From positions 37,459,501 to 37,523,500 of the forward strand of contig CM048846.1 of NCBI GenBank assembly GCA_026545225.1: a DNA stretch of 64,000 nucleotides, read 5' to 3'. Below the pieces are notes generated by a model. That model was not told the origin of the DNA, made no database searches, and saw nothing but the letters and a program-made list of their open reading frames with translations. Shown here one piece after another: positions 13,455-24,153 of this stretch. The DNA is from Cornus controversa (lineage: Eukaryota > Streptophyta > Magnoliopsida > Cornales > Cornaceae). The translations under genes were made by a program, and so were the position numbers. Position 1 is the stretch's first letter, and every line of letters starts with the position of its first letter.

Positions 13455-13595
13455 TTTATGTATATGTTTTAAGTATGTGAAGAAACATTTTAAATGTCTA
13501 AAATAAATTTAAAGTTGTGAAAAATTAATTTATGTTTATAGACAAGAATTGAAAAAATTATAATTTTTTCGTCTTAAGTTAAAACATAGCCTAAG
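13455..13595 (-). repeat. Right terminal inverted repeat of the foldback element
   Basis: Reverse complement of 3921-4065, ending in GTCTTAAGTTAAAACATAG. The sequence beyond 13595 is unrelated single-copy AT-rich DNA and does not continue the FAR1-like gene interrupted at the left end. Confidence 0.72.
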
Positions 13596-14298
13596 TTATA
13601 CTCAAATTGAAGTTCTCGAAATATTCTATTGAACAAAAGTAGTTTCATCAAAAAATATTATTTGTAGTAAAAGTTATGGACTTTTGATTAAAAAGATAAA
13701 AAATGAAAAGCATATTATATATATATTTAATATAATATATATGTGGTTGTACCTTTTATATATATATATATACTACGAATTATATTATATTAGTATAATG
13801 TTAGAGTAAGTTAACATATAGAAACGGAGCAAACGGAAGAAAAAAGATTTTTTATTCAAACTAGTATAAAACGGCGTCGTTTCCTCTACCGCACGGGTAC
13901 AACATGACCTGTTACAGCAGAGGATCCTAGTCCTAAACCCACCTCCTAGGAATTCTATCTAACTTAACTTTGCAAACCTACCAACAAACATGTCTTCCTT
14001 TATGTTGAAAAAATGAAGTTACCTAGTGTGGTGAGACAAGTTCAAGATATGTAAATTCTATTTTTTTTATATATAAAATTAGTTCAGCATGTACTAAAAA
14101 AATAGTTCGTTGGAAATGAATAGATTTCCACCACTTTTCTTGTAATCTTAATTCTTTTTGTAATTTAGAAGAGTAAACTAAAGCAAAAGCAATGACAAAC
14201 ACCTGCATAGTGCAGTCTTATTAATAGGGAGCAACTCATAGAAGCAGGTTAGATATATGTTTAATTTTTGGTATCTGCAAGGACTATTTTTACAAAAT
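13596..14298. other. Intergenic AT-rich DNA
   Basis: No gene is visible. An AT microsatellite-like tract lies at about 13710-13800. A near-palindrome AAACGGCGTCGTTT lies at 13869-13882 in a short GC-richer patch. The rest is featureless. Confidence 0.6.
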
Positions 14299-15322
14299 GG
14301 TTAAATACATTGGCCTCCATTGAAGTTTGTCATAATTACACACGGATAAAACTTTTCAAAAAACTTGCACCGTCATTCCCTGACGATTAGTCACTTGTAA
14401 CAAATAGCCACTTCCGTCCAAATTTTTGTTTGTTTTGTCATAAAAATTGAGTGTGCTGACAAAAATGCCCTTCCAACCATTTGAAAAGACCTTATTACCC
14501 TTAAAATACAATAAATTTACAACAAAAAAGAAGATTTCTTTTATAGACAAATATACCCTTAGCTCATTAAAACATTTGTCTTTACATAAATATAATTTAA
14601 ATATATTCACATATTTATTTTGATACTCTTTAATTCAAACCAACGAAAAGAAAAAAAAATTCCCAAAATTGACAAACAACATACACACCAAAATCAAAAA
14701 TGACAAAGAACAGTTTGTGTATGTGTGTATGTCTGTGTGTATATATATCTTGATTCTACAAATAGTTATATATGAATTTTAAAATCTATACATATGCATA
14801 GTTTTCGAATTCAAAGAGCGAGAAAGATGAGGTTAGAGTGAGATAGTCAATGGTGGATCATGCAAAGGAGCTATTAGAGTCGAAGTAGACATGAGATGGG
14901 TTTGGTCACTTTATTATTTCTTTTTCTCCTTGCTTCTTTCTCCAGTAAATTCCAAAAAATTGGTGGTCGGGTTAGCTTATACTCACATGTGGTCATGTAC
15001 ATAGTTGGGAATGGGTGTATTTATGTTTGCTTGGTAACAATTTTCTCGCTAAATGTGGTGGCAGTGGAAGGGTGGATAGGGGATTCGAGAAAAGATGATG
15101 GTGGTAGGAGAAGTGGTCGAATGGGGAGGTACTGGTCCTTTGCATTAGGAGCAAATAATTGATTGGGTTTATTCCCAACCATTAATTTTTAATATATATA
15201 TATATATATATATGCAATCAGTTTGTAAAACTATATATATTGTAGTGGATTTTGGGCTAGATTCCAAAGAAGGAATTGACAGAGTAATGAATTGACAGTG
15301 GGTATGTGTGTCTGTGTATATG

Positions 15323-15363
<41 letters not shown>

Positions 15364-15575
15364 AATTAAAGGGGTACATTTGTAAATTCAATTTATTTTC
15401 ATCACGCTAGCAAAATGTCAGCAATTTTGATGTCTATTATTAGGATAAAATTGTAACTATGCATTATTTGTTAATGGTGTCAACTCTAATAAGGGAGTTC
15501 AGAGTAATTTTTCAAAAAGCGTAATCTAGGAGTAAAAAGCCAAAACTTCAGGGGAGGTAAGGGTAATTTACTCTT
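14299..15575. mobile_element. Small DNA element with inverted ends (cut-and-paste type, superfamily unassigned)
   Basis: The left end (GGTTAAATACATTGGCCTCC, from 14299) and the reverse complement of the right end (GTAAATTACCCTTACCTCCC, ending at 15575) are related: both run on into a CTGAAGTTT-like motif and, further in, TTTTTCAAAAA. Related single ends occur at about 59563 and 59727. The interior has no transposase; it holds TA microsatellites at 15191-15213 and 15327-15360 and a short open frame (14896-15162) with an apparent hydrophobic N-terminus that I cannot match to any family. Target duplications were not resolved. It is probably a non-autonomous element with decayed ends. Confidence 0.5.
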
Positions 15576-16289
15576 AAAGTTTGATTTTAAAAGTACTTTT
15601 TTAACCTTAGGATTATGAAAAAATATTATTTGGGTAAATTTTACTATTTGGATTGTGATGGTTTGTTTCATTCATGAATGCTTCATTTGGCCTTCTGAAC
15701 TAGATGCACCCACATAGATTTGCCTTTGAAAATTCATACCAAAAATCTATTGGGCATGTGTTCGGTATGGGTGTACAGACCGAATCTAGGAAAAATTCTG
15801 GATTGTCTAAGTATCATGCCTTGATGACGAGCAAGAATCAGGTCAAATATATTTCATTGGTGATAAAAGATTGTTGTAGGAATGAGGGAGGAAATGAACG
15901 TAGGGAAGAAACAGGTTGCTTACATATCTCACTTTTGAGAGAACAAGGAAATTAATCTTATGTAGTTCATAAAAAACGAAAAGAGATTTTTTTTCCCCAA
16001 CCATTGGTACCCTTGACGTCCTTGAGAGTTTTCTCTAAGTTTGACAAGATCAAAAATTGCATCTGTCGTGTTCGAGGAATTTTTTCTCAGTCATTTTCTT
16101 CCAATGCTTCAATGGTTTAACAATCAAAGATTGATTTTTTTTTTATCCTTATCATCAAATCCAGGTTATGATGATGATGAAAACTCGATATGCAATGATT
16201 TCTACTGTGTGAATAGAAAACCCTTTTTGGGTACAAGAGACGATGAAGAGAGAGAAGATGCAGAGAAGATGGAGGAATTTGACAAGTCA
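15576..16289. other. Flanking DNA left of the CACTA element
   Basis: Short open frames exist on both strands (for example 15704-15955), but none resembles a known protein or shows clear gene structure. The frame starting at 16041 runs across the CACTA boundary at 16293 and so is accidental. Confidence 0.5.
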
Positions 16290-16292
16290 TGT

Positions 16293-16315
16293 CACTACAA
16301 GAAAGAAGGCCTTTT
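16293..16315 (+). repeat. Left terminal inverted repeat of the CACTA element
   Basis: CACTACAAGAAA followed by GAAGGCCTTTTA. It matches the inverted right end over about 21 of 24 bases. Preceded by TGT. Confidence 0.88.
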
Positions 16316-16379
16316 ACAAGATGCCAAAAATGCCTTGAAAAGTCATTTACAGCGCACAGAAGGCTCACGTCTATTATGG

Positions 16380-16660
16380 TCCCGTGAATACTCTGAATTT
16401 TATTTTAACAGAAAAAAATTAACCTTGTAGAAAAGTAAGATTTTTCCCGTCAATATATGTTTTGTCTACGTAATAAATTTATGTACGAGATGAAGATTCC
16501 CTCGTTAATATTTAATTTACGTCATATACGGGAGCTCGTAAAAAAGTTAAATACACCCTGTCTAAAAGTTTGTTGTCTACGTAATAAATTTATTAACAAA
16601 GTGCATAATCCCTCGTAAATAATTCTTTTAGGGTATACCGACCCTTCGTTAATACATCGA
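16380..16660. repeat. Left subterminal repeats of the CACTA element
   Basis: Short motifs of the form CCCGTGAATA, CCCGTCAATA, CTCGTTAATA, CTCGTAAAAA, CTCGTAAATA and CTTCGTTAATA recur every 30-100 bp. A longer direct repeat, GTCTACGTAATAAATTTAT, occurs at about 16468 and 16572. CACTA subterminal regions normally contain clustered transposase-binding sites; these are the candidates. Confidence 0.7.
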
Positions 16661-17994
16661 ATGTCCTTTTATTAACTGGATTTTGTGCCCCCCATTAATA
16701 ACATATAAATTTTTTTTAATAAAAGCACCCTCAAATTTTACCTAATCATCCACATATGACCTGTATTTCAAAACAATTACAACTAAACATAACAAAACCA
16801 ACAATCCCAAGAAAGCACATTATCACTTAATGCTAATAACTAAACCAATACATTAAATACACCATTAACATATCAAGAGACTAAAGACGTACATTTTCAC
16901 AACCAATCTATATGTCAAAATTAGTGAATAATTGATCAATATTCAATTATCTTTCCATTCAAAAACTTAGCACTCCTATACATCGATCCACACATGATCT
17001 TTACAATGTTCATTTCCTAGCAAAATTTGACTTTCAATTTTCTTGAGACTTTCCCACAAAATCCAAGCAAGTACGTACCTGCATCACACAAGTCTAAATT
17101 TTAGTATTATAATAATGCTAAGAATTTGAAGGGGGAAAAAAAAAGAGTAACACTAAACAAATGACCAAATAGATCCAACTCAAATGGAGATAGAAATGAA
17201 GTTGTAAATAGAAACTAAGTCATAGATAGAACAAAGCAGCAAGCAAAACACTTCAAATTAGATTAGTAGGCTTCATATAAATGCAATAATTAGACACCTC
17301 ATACAATATAAATACTATAAATGGAGTCCCATTGAAATTTAGCTTTCAAATTTAGATTAACACAGAGTTGTTAAGGTCTCGCAGATTTCTCATCTAATAT
17401 CACTTTGTGTGTACTTGGAAAATAACCACAAGAACATTCTTAATGCATATCAAAGAAAGAAGAAGGGTAAAATTAACCTAAATTACTCTTACTTGTACCA
17501 AAAAGTACAACCCAAACTCAGGAAAAATCATAAGACAAATTAAGTATTAGGTAGCTCTTCACAAATTAAGCATTAGGTAGCTTGACATAAGCAACTTTTT
17601 ATATGCAATAGAGAAATCCTTCAAGTCAGTCTTGTCCTAAAAATGAATTTTTGACAGCAAAGAATTAATGAATGTTCAGGGTATGACAATAAGATTCAAC
17701 CTCTATTTGAGTGTATTTTGAGCAAATACATACATGAGAATGTTCAACAAACTTGCTTACTTTAATTAAAAAAAAATCAGACTTAATTAGAATTAAAAAT
17801 CAGTTACTAACAGACCATATTAACAATGTTAACAGGTTCAAAAACAGAGAATTCTTGTCTGTGCATCAGTGTAGAGCCTAAAAAAAATATATTATGGATC
17901 TTAGAAATCTGGGCATATAAACTTTCCTAATACATATTTTCATGACACTAAAGTTTTTAATAGATCAGCCATTGGTCATGAAAGTAACATTAAG
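16661..17994. other. CACTA interior, left part
   Basis: AT-rich DNA without a convincing reading frame. It may include intronic or untranslated sequence of captured genes, but I recognise no exon. Confidence 0.5.
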
Positions 17995-17999
17995 CAGCA

Positions 18000-19400
18000 T
18001 GATAAGTGTTCAATTCTATGCATTTGAACCCTCTTTATTGCATATGGTAGTTCCGTTTTTACGTTTACCGAGATATGTTTACGGTATTTTTGTGTTTTTG
18101 ATGTATTGCAAGTATTGGAGTAAATGGAGCAAAGTTTGAAGCTATTAGCAGTTCAAGAGAAAAATCAGAAATTGCAGCCAAAGGCATCTCGATCAATCGA
18201 GATGTTGATCTCGATCAATCGAGATCTCGATTGATCGAGATCTTATTTCAATTGATCAAAATCTCGATCAATCGAGACCCAATCTCGATTGATCGAGATT
18301 CTACAGAATCCACTTGGCCACTTGCTCACCTGTTTTCCCATTTTCAACAAAATCTCCCTTTTTGCACGACTTAGGGGGATTGTCTGACTTGAACAAGACC
18401 CTTGGGGACCTTCTTGATATAATAGATATATATATTGATATATATATATATGGTGGGCCCCAAGGTTGAAAAAGGAGCCTTAAAGCACAAAATAGTCACA
18501 TATCTCACATATCTCTCAACACACATCAGATTATCCAAGGAGAGACCTTCGGGAGAGGAAGAAGAGGAGCTGAACCAGACCAAGAAGCTTCACTTTCTTC
18601 ATCAATGGAAGGGTGCAAGGCTGCCATGAGCGACTAACTCTTCTACTAGGGTGTTGGTTTCAACCCCTAGCCATGTAAACTTGTTCATCTTTGTAGCACT
18701 TGGGATTTGTAATTACATGTTGATTATTTAGCCTAGTGATCATGTACACTAATACATTTCTTTTATATATTCATTTGATATGGAGTTTATTCTTGTCTTA
18801 GAGTAGATTTTGTCCTTTGAATGCACAACATTTGCATATTCCACAAGAAGTGCAAATGATGGCTAGATAATGGTGTTTAAATGAATGTGTGATGTTTGCT
18901 TGTATAGACCATGCCAAGACAAGGTAGTTTGGATGCATGTAGGGTTCACTTAGAGAGTAGGGTAATTAGGTAGTTAGTTCAGTTGAAGAGCTATGCTTGT
19001 TGAAGATGGATTATGATAGGTTAGCGCACACATTGATCTTTTGATATGTCATTGAGGTCACAAGCCTAATGACATTGTTAGGCATTTAATTAATGAATCC
19101 CATGCTTGCTACACTTATGAACATGTGAATGGCTAGTGGTGGAAACCAACCCTAGTTCTCTCTCCCATCCTTTACTCTTTAATTTTATTGTCATTACATT
19201 CATGCAATAGTTTATAAATAAAAACTCAAAACCCTGTTTTTAGAATTAAAGTGGAATTAATCTTTCTTTAAGACAATTACGACTAGTCCTCATGGGATCG
19301 ATACCCTCTATATAGAACCTTATCTACAAAGATTCGTGCTCTTGCGAGTGGTTAAATTATATTTTGATAAAAAGGGCAATAATTAAGCTTACAATATAAT
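18000..19400 (+). repeat. Element 1: extra LTR in plus orientation at the left end
   Basis: Begins TGATAAGTGTTCAATTC and follows the LTR sequence of this family for 1.4 kb, including the palindrome array (18186-18300) and the TATA/GGGCCC promoter block. It stops about 17 bases short of the LTR end, after CTTACAATATAAT. Orientation is opposite to the rest of element 1. Confidence 0.85.
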
Positions 19401-19416
19401 CAGATTATATAATCTG
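19401..19416. repeat. Perfect palindrome at the LTR inversion junction
   Basis: CAGATTATATAATCTG joins the plus-strand LTR to the inverted LTR fragment. The half-site is a normal LTR sequence (near 18527-18534, CAGATTAT), so the junction lies at the axis of a fold-back. Confidence 0.8.
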
Positions 19417-19914
19417 ATGTGTGTTGAGAGATATGTGACTATTTTGTGCTTTAAGGCTCCTTTTTCAACCTTGGGGCCCACCATATATATATTTATATCA
19501 ATATATACATCTATTATATCAAGAAGGTCCCCAAGGGTCTTGTTCAAGTCAGACAATCCCCCTAAGTCATGCAAAAAGGGGGATTTTGTTGCAAGTGGGA
19601 AAGTAGGTGAGCAAGTGGCCAAGTGGATTCTGCAGAATCTCGATCAATCGAGATTGGATCTCGATTGATCGAGATTTCGATCAATCGAAATAAGATCTCG
19701 ATCAATCGAGATCTCGATTGATCGAGATGCATTTGGCTGCAATTTCTGAATTTTCTCTTGAACTGCTAATAGCTTCAAACTTTGCTCCATTTACTCCAAT
19801 ACCTGCAATACATCAAAAACACAAAAATACCGTAAACATATCTCGGTAAACGTAAAAACAGAACTACCATATGCAATAAAGAGGGTTCAAATGCATAGAA
19901 TTGAACACTTATCA
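19409..19914 (-). repeat. Element 1: truncated 3' LTR
   Basis: Reverse complement of the first ~510 bases of the LTR, ending at CTTATCA next to the polypurine tract. The remaining ~900 bases of this LTR are missing in this orientation. Confidence 0.85.
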
Positions 19915-19927
19915 CACCCCCAAACTT
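19915..19927 (-). promoter_or_regulatory. Element 1: polypurine tract
   Basis: On the minus strand AAGTTTGGGGGTG sits immediately before the LTR start TGATAAG, the position where plus-strand DNA synthesis is primed in LTR retrotransposons. The same sequence precedes the 3' LTR of element 2. Confidence 0.8.
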
Positions 19928-21705
19928 ACATATTGCTAGTCCCTTAGCAATGCACTATTACAAAAATGAAATTAACTATCTTATACAAAAGTTTAATCAT
20001 GCTCAGTCATCACTAGATAAAAGGCGATCATCCGTTCATTTCACATTTGGCAAATACAACAAGTATTACAGAACTATGTGGTCATTAGCAAAAATGGACA
20101 TTCACAAACTATAAATAAACGACGGTCCCCACATAATGGCTAGTCCGAACAAACATATCAATTCCGACCCCAAAATCCTCTTTGAAAAGTGAACATGCAT
20201 CCTAACGCGTGGCTTTTGTCATCTTTGAAGAAGAAAATGAACAAATCTGCTTTTAAGAGAAAAACTCATTGAAAATGCTCAACACCGTTGTTCATTATCA
20301 CAAAACATTCATGATTGCTCATGTGCGGATGACCGTGCAATGCTTAGCTCTTTTTGCTTTCTTGTAAGCCCATGTAGCGGCATTGGGCCAATGACTCCCA
20401 AACCAATTGGCTTTAGGGCATTAGGTGAAGAAGCACCCCTCGGACTTAATAACCGAGCTTACAAGGCGATGAGCTTAAGCAAGCCACCCGCTTATTATTG
20501 CTCAACCTTGCACACTTATACGCAAATACTCCCTGCTTTGAGGCATAGAAATCCGGTTTATTGAGTGAGAAGGCTTATTGCAAATTTTTATCTTTTTTTT
20601 TTTTTTTTTTTTTACAACAACCGGAAGAACTTATTCTTTAAGTTGTTCAGATAAAAACAGAAATTTACAAAATTCTCCCTCAGACTTATACCCCACAGTT
20701 TAAAATGCATGTGTGCGAATTTGTGCGGTTAAGGACAAATTTAGGGCAAGAACCATACGCGTTCAAATTTAGACAAAAATGTAGACCGTTCTAGCCTACT
20801 ATATAGCTTGCACATGTGCGGGTATTTACAATGTTAAAGTTCTTAACTACCTGCTGCATTTACCTCGGACATTTATTCGAATGATTTGCCTTTAAAAAGC
20901 ACGACATCATGGTAAGTATGCAAAAATATCAAAAACTGCTTTATAATGACACTCTATACTAGGACTGACATTGCATGCATATGCAAGTGGTATAGCATAC
21001 CGCACCCCCAAACTTATATGTAACATTGTCCTCAATGTTTGGACAAGAAAAGTAAGGAAAGATGTTACTAGAAGTGCCGAACGCGACAAAAATGGTAATC
21101 CACGCGGCGGTCATCCTGCAAATGAGAAAAACCTGCACGGAACACCCACTGGATACCACGAGCATTAAAAGGAACATAAAGTATATGAAAAGAACATAAT
21201 GAAATAATTATGCACAAATGGACAATGCCAAGGTCACTACATATCTAAGGCTCTGAACTGGTGTTTCCCAATTGCCTAAGAGGTCTATGCGATAAGATAT
21301 TGACTATCCAGGCACGCTAACGTATAGCATGCAAAGGGGCTGCCTTTCGTTATTAACGCCATACTGTATTGAAGCAATCTCCACAGTATTGGGAATTGAA
21401 ACCAGGCGGTAATAACCGGAAATCATCAACTGAATCGCATATAACAATTAGACAAGTGGTACTACATACATAGTCAAAGTATAGATAACAGATATATTGA
21501 CAGAAAGCAAAAATAAAGACAGTAAAGATAAGACATGATATAAAAGAAAAGATAACTATATTCCATAAATATATAAAATGAGTTCAGTACAAAGTGTACA
21601 TGCATCGGGAATACTCATAAAAAAAACTAAAAATTAAAAGAAAACATGGCCAACATGGCCTATCAAACATAAAGAAAGTAAAGCATAAAGGATAAATAAA
21701 AATAG
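19928..21705 (-). other. Element 1: long 3' noncoding region
   Basis: About 1.8 kb between ORF2 and the 3' LTR. It is alignable with 42465-44297 of element 2 but has no conserved reading frame. It holds a poly-T run near 20590-20612 and a second copy of the polypurine tract at 21003-21015, next to an ATTGAGGACAATGT-type motif common downstream of pol in Athila-like elements. Confidence 0.6.
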
Positions 21706-22929
21706 CTACTCGAGGGTGGGTGGTGGTGGTGGTGGCTCGGTGGGAGCAGAAGTGGAGGTGGAAGCTCGTCCTGCAAACAGGAACTGCAGGTCCTGCTGGA
21801 AGGCTCGGAACTCATCTAGAATCGCCCTCTGACCCTGTGCCAGAGAAGAAATGTCCGAACGAATGCCCTCCAGCTGACTCTGCGTCACCTGGACGTGCTC
21901 GTCAAAACCCTGCTGGAGCCGCTCAACATCAGCTGCCTGGCAGGAATAGCCTGTCGCCAGGATGTCGTGCCGCTCTGCAGCAATATCCATCTCCTCATCC
22001 TCCATCTCCTCGTCCTCAGACCCATCCCCTGTAGGCTCTCCCTCCTCCATCTCCACCGAGGCATCCATATCTACATCGTCTGGAGGATCGCCCTGGTGGT
22101 CCTGTCGCTCTAAGTGTCGCCTCACCCGCTCTCACTGAGAAGATGTGAAGCGGGTGGGCGGTGCCAAATGGATGTCAGTACCACTGACCGGTATACTGGC
22201 ACTACTGAGAAAAGCTGCGACTAGGAAAGGAAAGAGAAGCCGCCAGCTCGCTGATCGCCTCATCCGCTTGTTGATGAGGCCGTCCCAGACTTTGAACATC
22301 TGCCCCCACACCAGCGATGGGACAGAAAACCATGCGCCCGTGTGGAAAGCATAGAGGCAACGGAGGAGGTCGCCCCTGCGTTCCACCACGTGCTGCAGGG
22401 GACACGCGTTCTTGATGAGAACGGTGTCCAGGAACCACAGTCTGCTCGGGCACATCGATTTGGACGTGCAGTTGTGACTGGGCGTGGTAAACGCCCCACC
22501 ACACATGTCCATCATGATGGAGAATAGCGTCGTGTCTGCTGGAAGTGCGGCCCTGAAAAGTGGTCGACCGTCCTGGTCAACCATGTCTGGCGACTGCTGG
22601 TGAGGAATGCCGAGCATCTGCGCAATCCGGCTCGGCATAATCGTGATTGTCGTGGTGCCCACGATCGTCTCTAATGTGTCCGGCGCTGTGCAGGAGTAGG
22701 TCATGTGCTCGTAGAAGACCTGCACTTAGCGCTCGTGTGCCACATCAGTGGGAGGCACACATAATCGGTCGAGGCGACGCCTCTTGAGCTCGGCGATAGT
22801 CCACGCAGTGTCGGGACGACTCTCGAACTCGTCTAGGGTGAAAATCTACTCCGAGTGAAACTTCCGAGACCGGAAGACTCGCCCGGGCACGTCTCTAACT
22901 GCACCGGGTGCATTCTTCACCCTCGCCAT
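21706..22929 (-). pseudogene. Element 1 ORF2: protein of unknown function, plant 'transposon protein' type
   Basis: The frame starts with MARVKNAPG at 22929 and ends at TAG 21706, about 407 codons. The N-terminal two thirds are a globular region that resembles, in general layout, the plant 'putative transposon protein' regions found in Athila-like elements. The C-terminal third is acidic (EDEEMEDEEMD), probably coiled-coil (VERLQQGFDEHVQVTQSQLE), and ends in a proline run. In-frame stops lie near 22840 (TAG), at about 22727 (TAA) and near 22137 (TGA where element 2 has TGG). Catalytic motifs of reverse transcriptase or integrase are absent. Function unknown; an RNA- or DNA-binding accessory role is conceivable but not shown. 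Confidence 0.6.
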
Positions 22930-23614
22930 GATCTCGGAGCGGTCTGCACTTTATTCCAAAAATTACGTAAATAAAAAGAAAATAAAAGGAATAATAAACT
23001 AAGAACTAAGAATAAAAATAAAGGAATAAAAATGAAAGTGAGGCCCTAGTCCATGGTGTTGACATGAATTCAAAAAGTCGCTCTCAAAGAGACAGTTTAA
23101 GCGGATGCAACTGAAACGATGGGTCGTGGCTGCAAACCGTACCTTAATCATTCGAAACAGAGAGAATACGATATCTTACCCATACATGCATTCCTACCCC
23201 CCCCCCCCCGAAACTCAAAAAATCCCATGATGAATATCGCAAGTGCACCAATCCAACCCAACATCATCTATCTAAGTTTATTATGCCGTAAAACTATCAA
23301 AAATAGCGAGAAAGTACGTAAAATGTAACCATGCATCACTTACCTCAAGGTGAAGATGATGATCGGTACCAAAAGATGAAGACCCGCTTGCAGCCGCGAA
23401 GAGAAGAGTGTGAGAGTGCTAGCGGCGGTCTCGGACGATGTTGAACGGCGGCGGATGCTAGGCGATGGAAGATCACGTGCGGAATGGTGTTTGGTGAGCT
23501 CTGGATCACTCGGAGACGAGAAGGAAGTCGGACGGTTTGAGGAAGGAATGTGGAAATGAGAGGGAAGCCCAACAGTTTAAATAAGATTTCGGCTCACGTG
23601 CAGGCATCGCGTGC

Positions 23615-23984
23615 ATCTCGATTGATCGAGATGTACATCTTGATTGATCGAGATTTCGATTAATCAAAATCCAACTTCGATCAATCGAGATCAGCTTCGA
23701 TCGATCGAGATCTCTCCTTCGATTAATCAAGATTTTCTTCACTGAATCGAGACTTTAATTCGATCAATTGAAATTTAATTCGATCAAGCGAGAATTTACT
23801 TCGATCAATCGAAATCTCATTTCGATCAATCAAAATTTTGATCGATCGAAGACCTATCGAAGAATACTACCTCTCGGGACTTTGGATTTGGCAAACTCTC
23901 TGCAATTTTTCGATCAATCGAGACTGATATCTCGATCAATCGAAATCTCGATTGATCGAGATCCTAGTTTTGATCAATCGAGAT
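23615..23984 (-). repeat. Element 1: internal array of the 18-bp palindrome
   Basis: Many copies and variants of ATCTCGATCAATCGAGAT and its partial forms, separated by a few bases, lie between ORF2 and gag-protease. The same motif forms arrays in the LTRs of this family. Each unit can form a hairpin. Confidence 0.85.
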
Positions 23985-24153
23985 GCTCAAAAATAGTCAG
24001 CTTAGCTGTGCTTCATGGACTTGGATTTTTAGGATTTAGATACTAAATTGCTTAGATACAAACTTTAACTTGGATTAAAGGGACATCATAGAAGCACGAT
24101 AGCTACCATGGCTTCGCCACCTTACACGTCTATGGCATGACGTCCGAATCGGC

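Larger units (their letters stand above)
3921..13595. mobile_element. Foldback-type element with terminal inverted repeats built of tandem monomers
   Basis: The outer ~140 bp at 3921-4065 and the reverse complement of about 13455-13595 align almost throughout. Both begin CTATGTTTTAACTTAAGAC and share an AAAAATTATAATTTTT stretch, TTTTTCACAACTTT and TTAAAATGTTTCTTCACA. Inside them the left arm (to 11212) and right arm (from 11213) carry the same monomer array in opposite orientation with no spacer loop. This is the layout of foldback elements and of some MULEs with long inverted repeats. No transposase is encoded inside. The arms are unequal (7.3 kb and 2.4 kb). A target duplication could not be recognised (left flank TGTATATGAA, right flank TTATACTCAA), so exact ends are uncertain by a few bases. 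Confidence 0.7.

Noticed and set aside
1-13595. Centromeric satellite
   Set aside because: Monomer size would fit, but the block has unique inverted termini, one strand switch and an interposed gene, which fits a foldback element better. A centromeric role cannot be judged from one window.
13869-13882. Near-palindrome AAACGGCGTCGTTT as a promoter element
   Set aside because: The motif is seen in plant intergenic and transposon DNA, and no gene start lies nearby to support a regulatory role.
14896-15162. Possible secreted or membrane protein of 88 codons
   Set aside because: The hydrophobic start is suggestive, but there is no homologue I recognise, and it lies inside a decayed inverted-end element with skewed composition.
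16041-16430. 129-codon ORF near the CACTA left end
   Set aside because: It crosses the CACTA boundary at 16293, so it mixes flanking and transposon DNA; no family resemblance.
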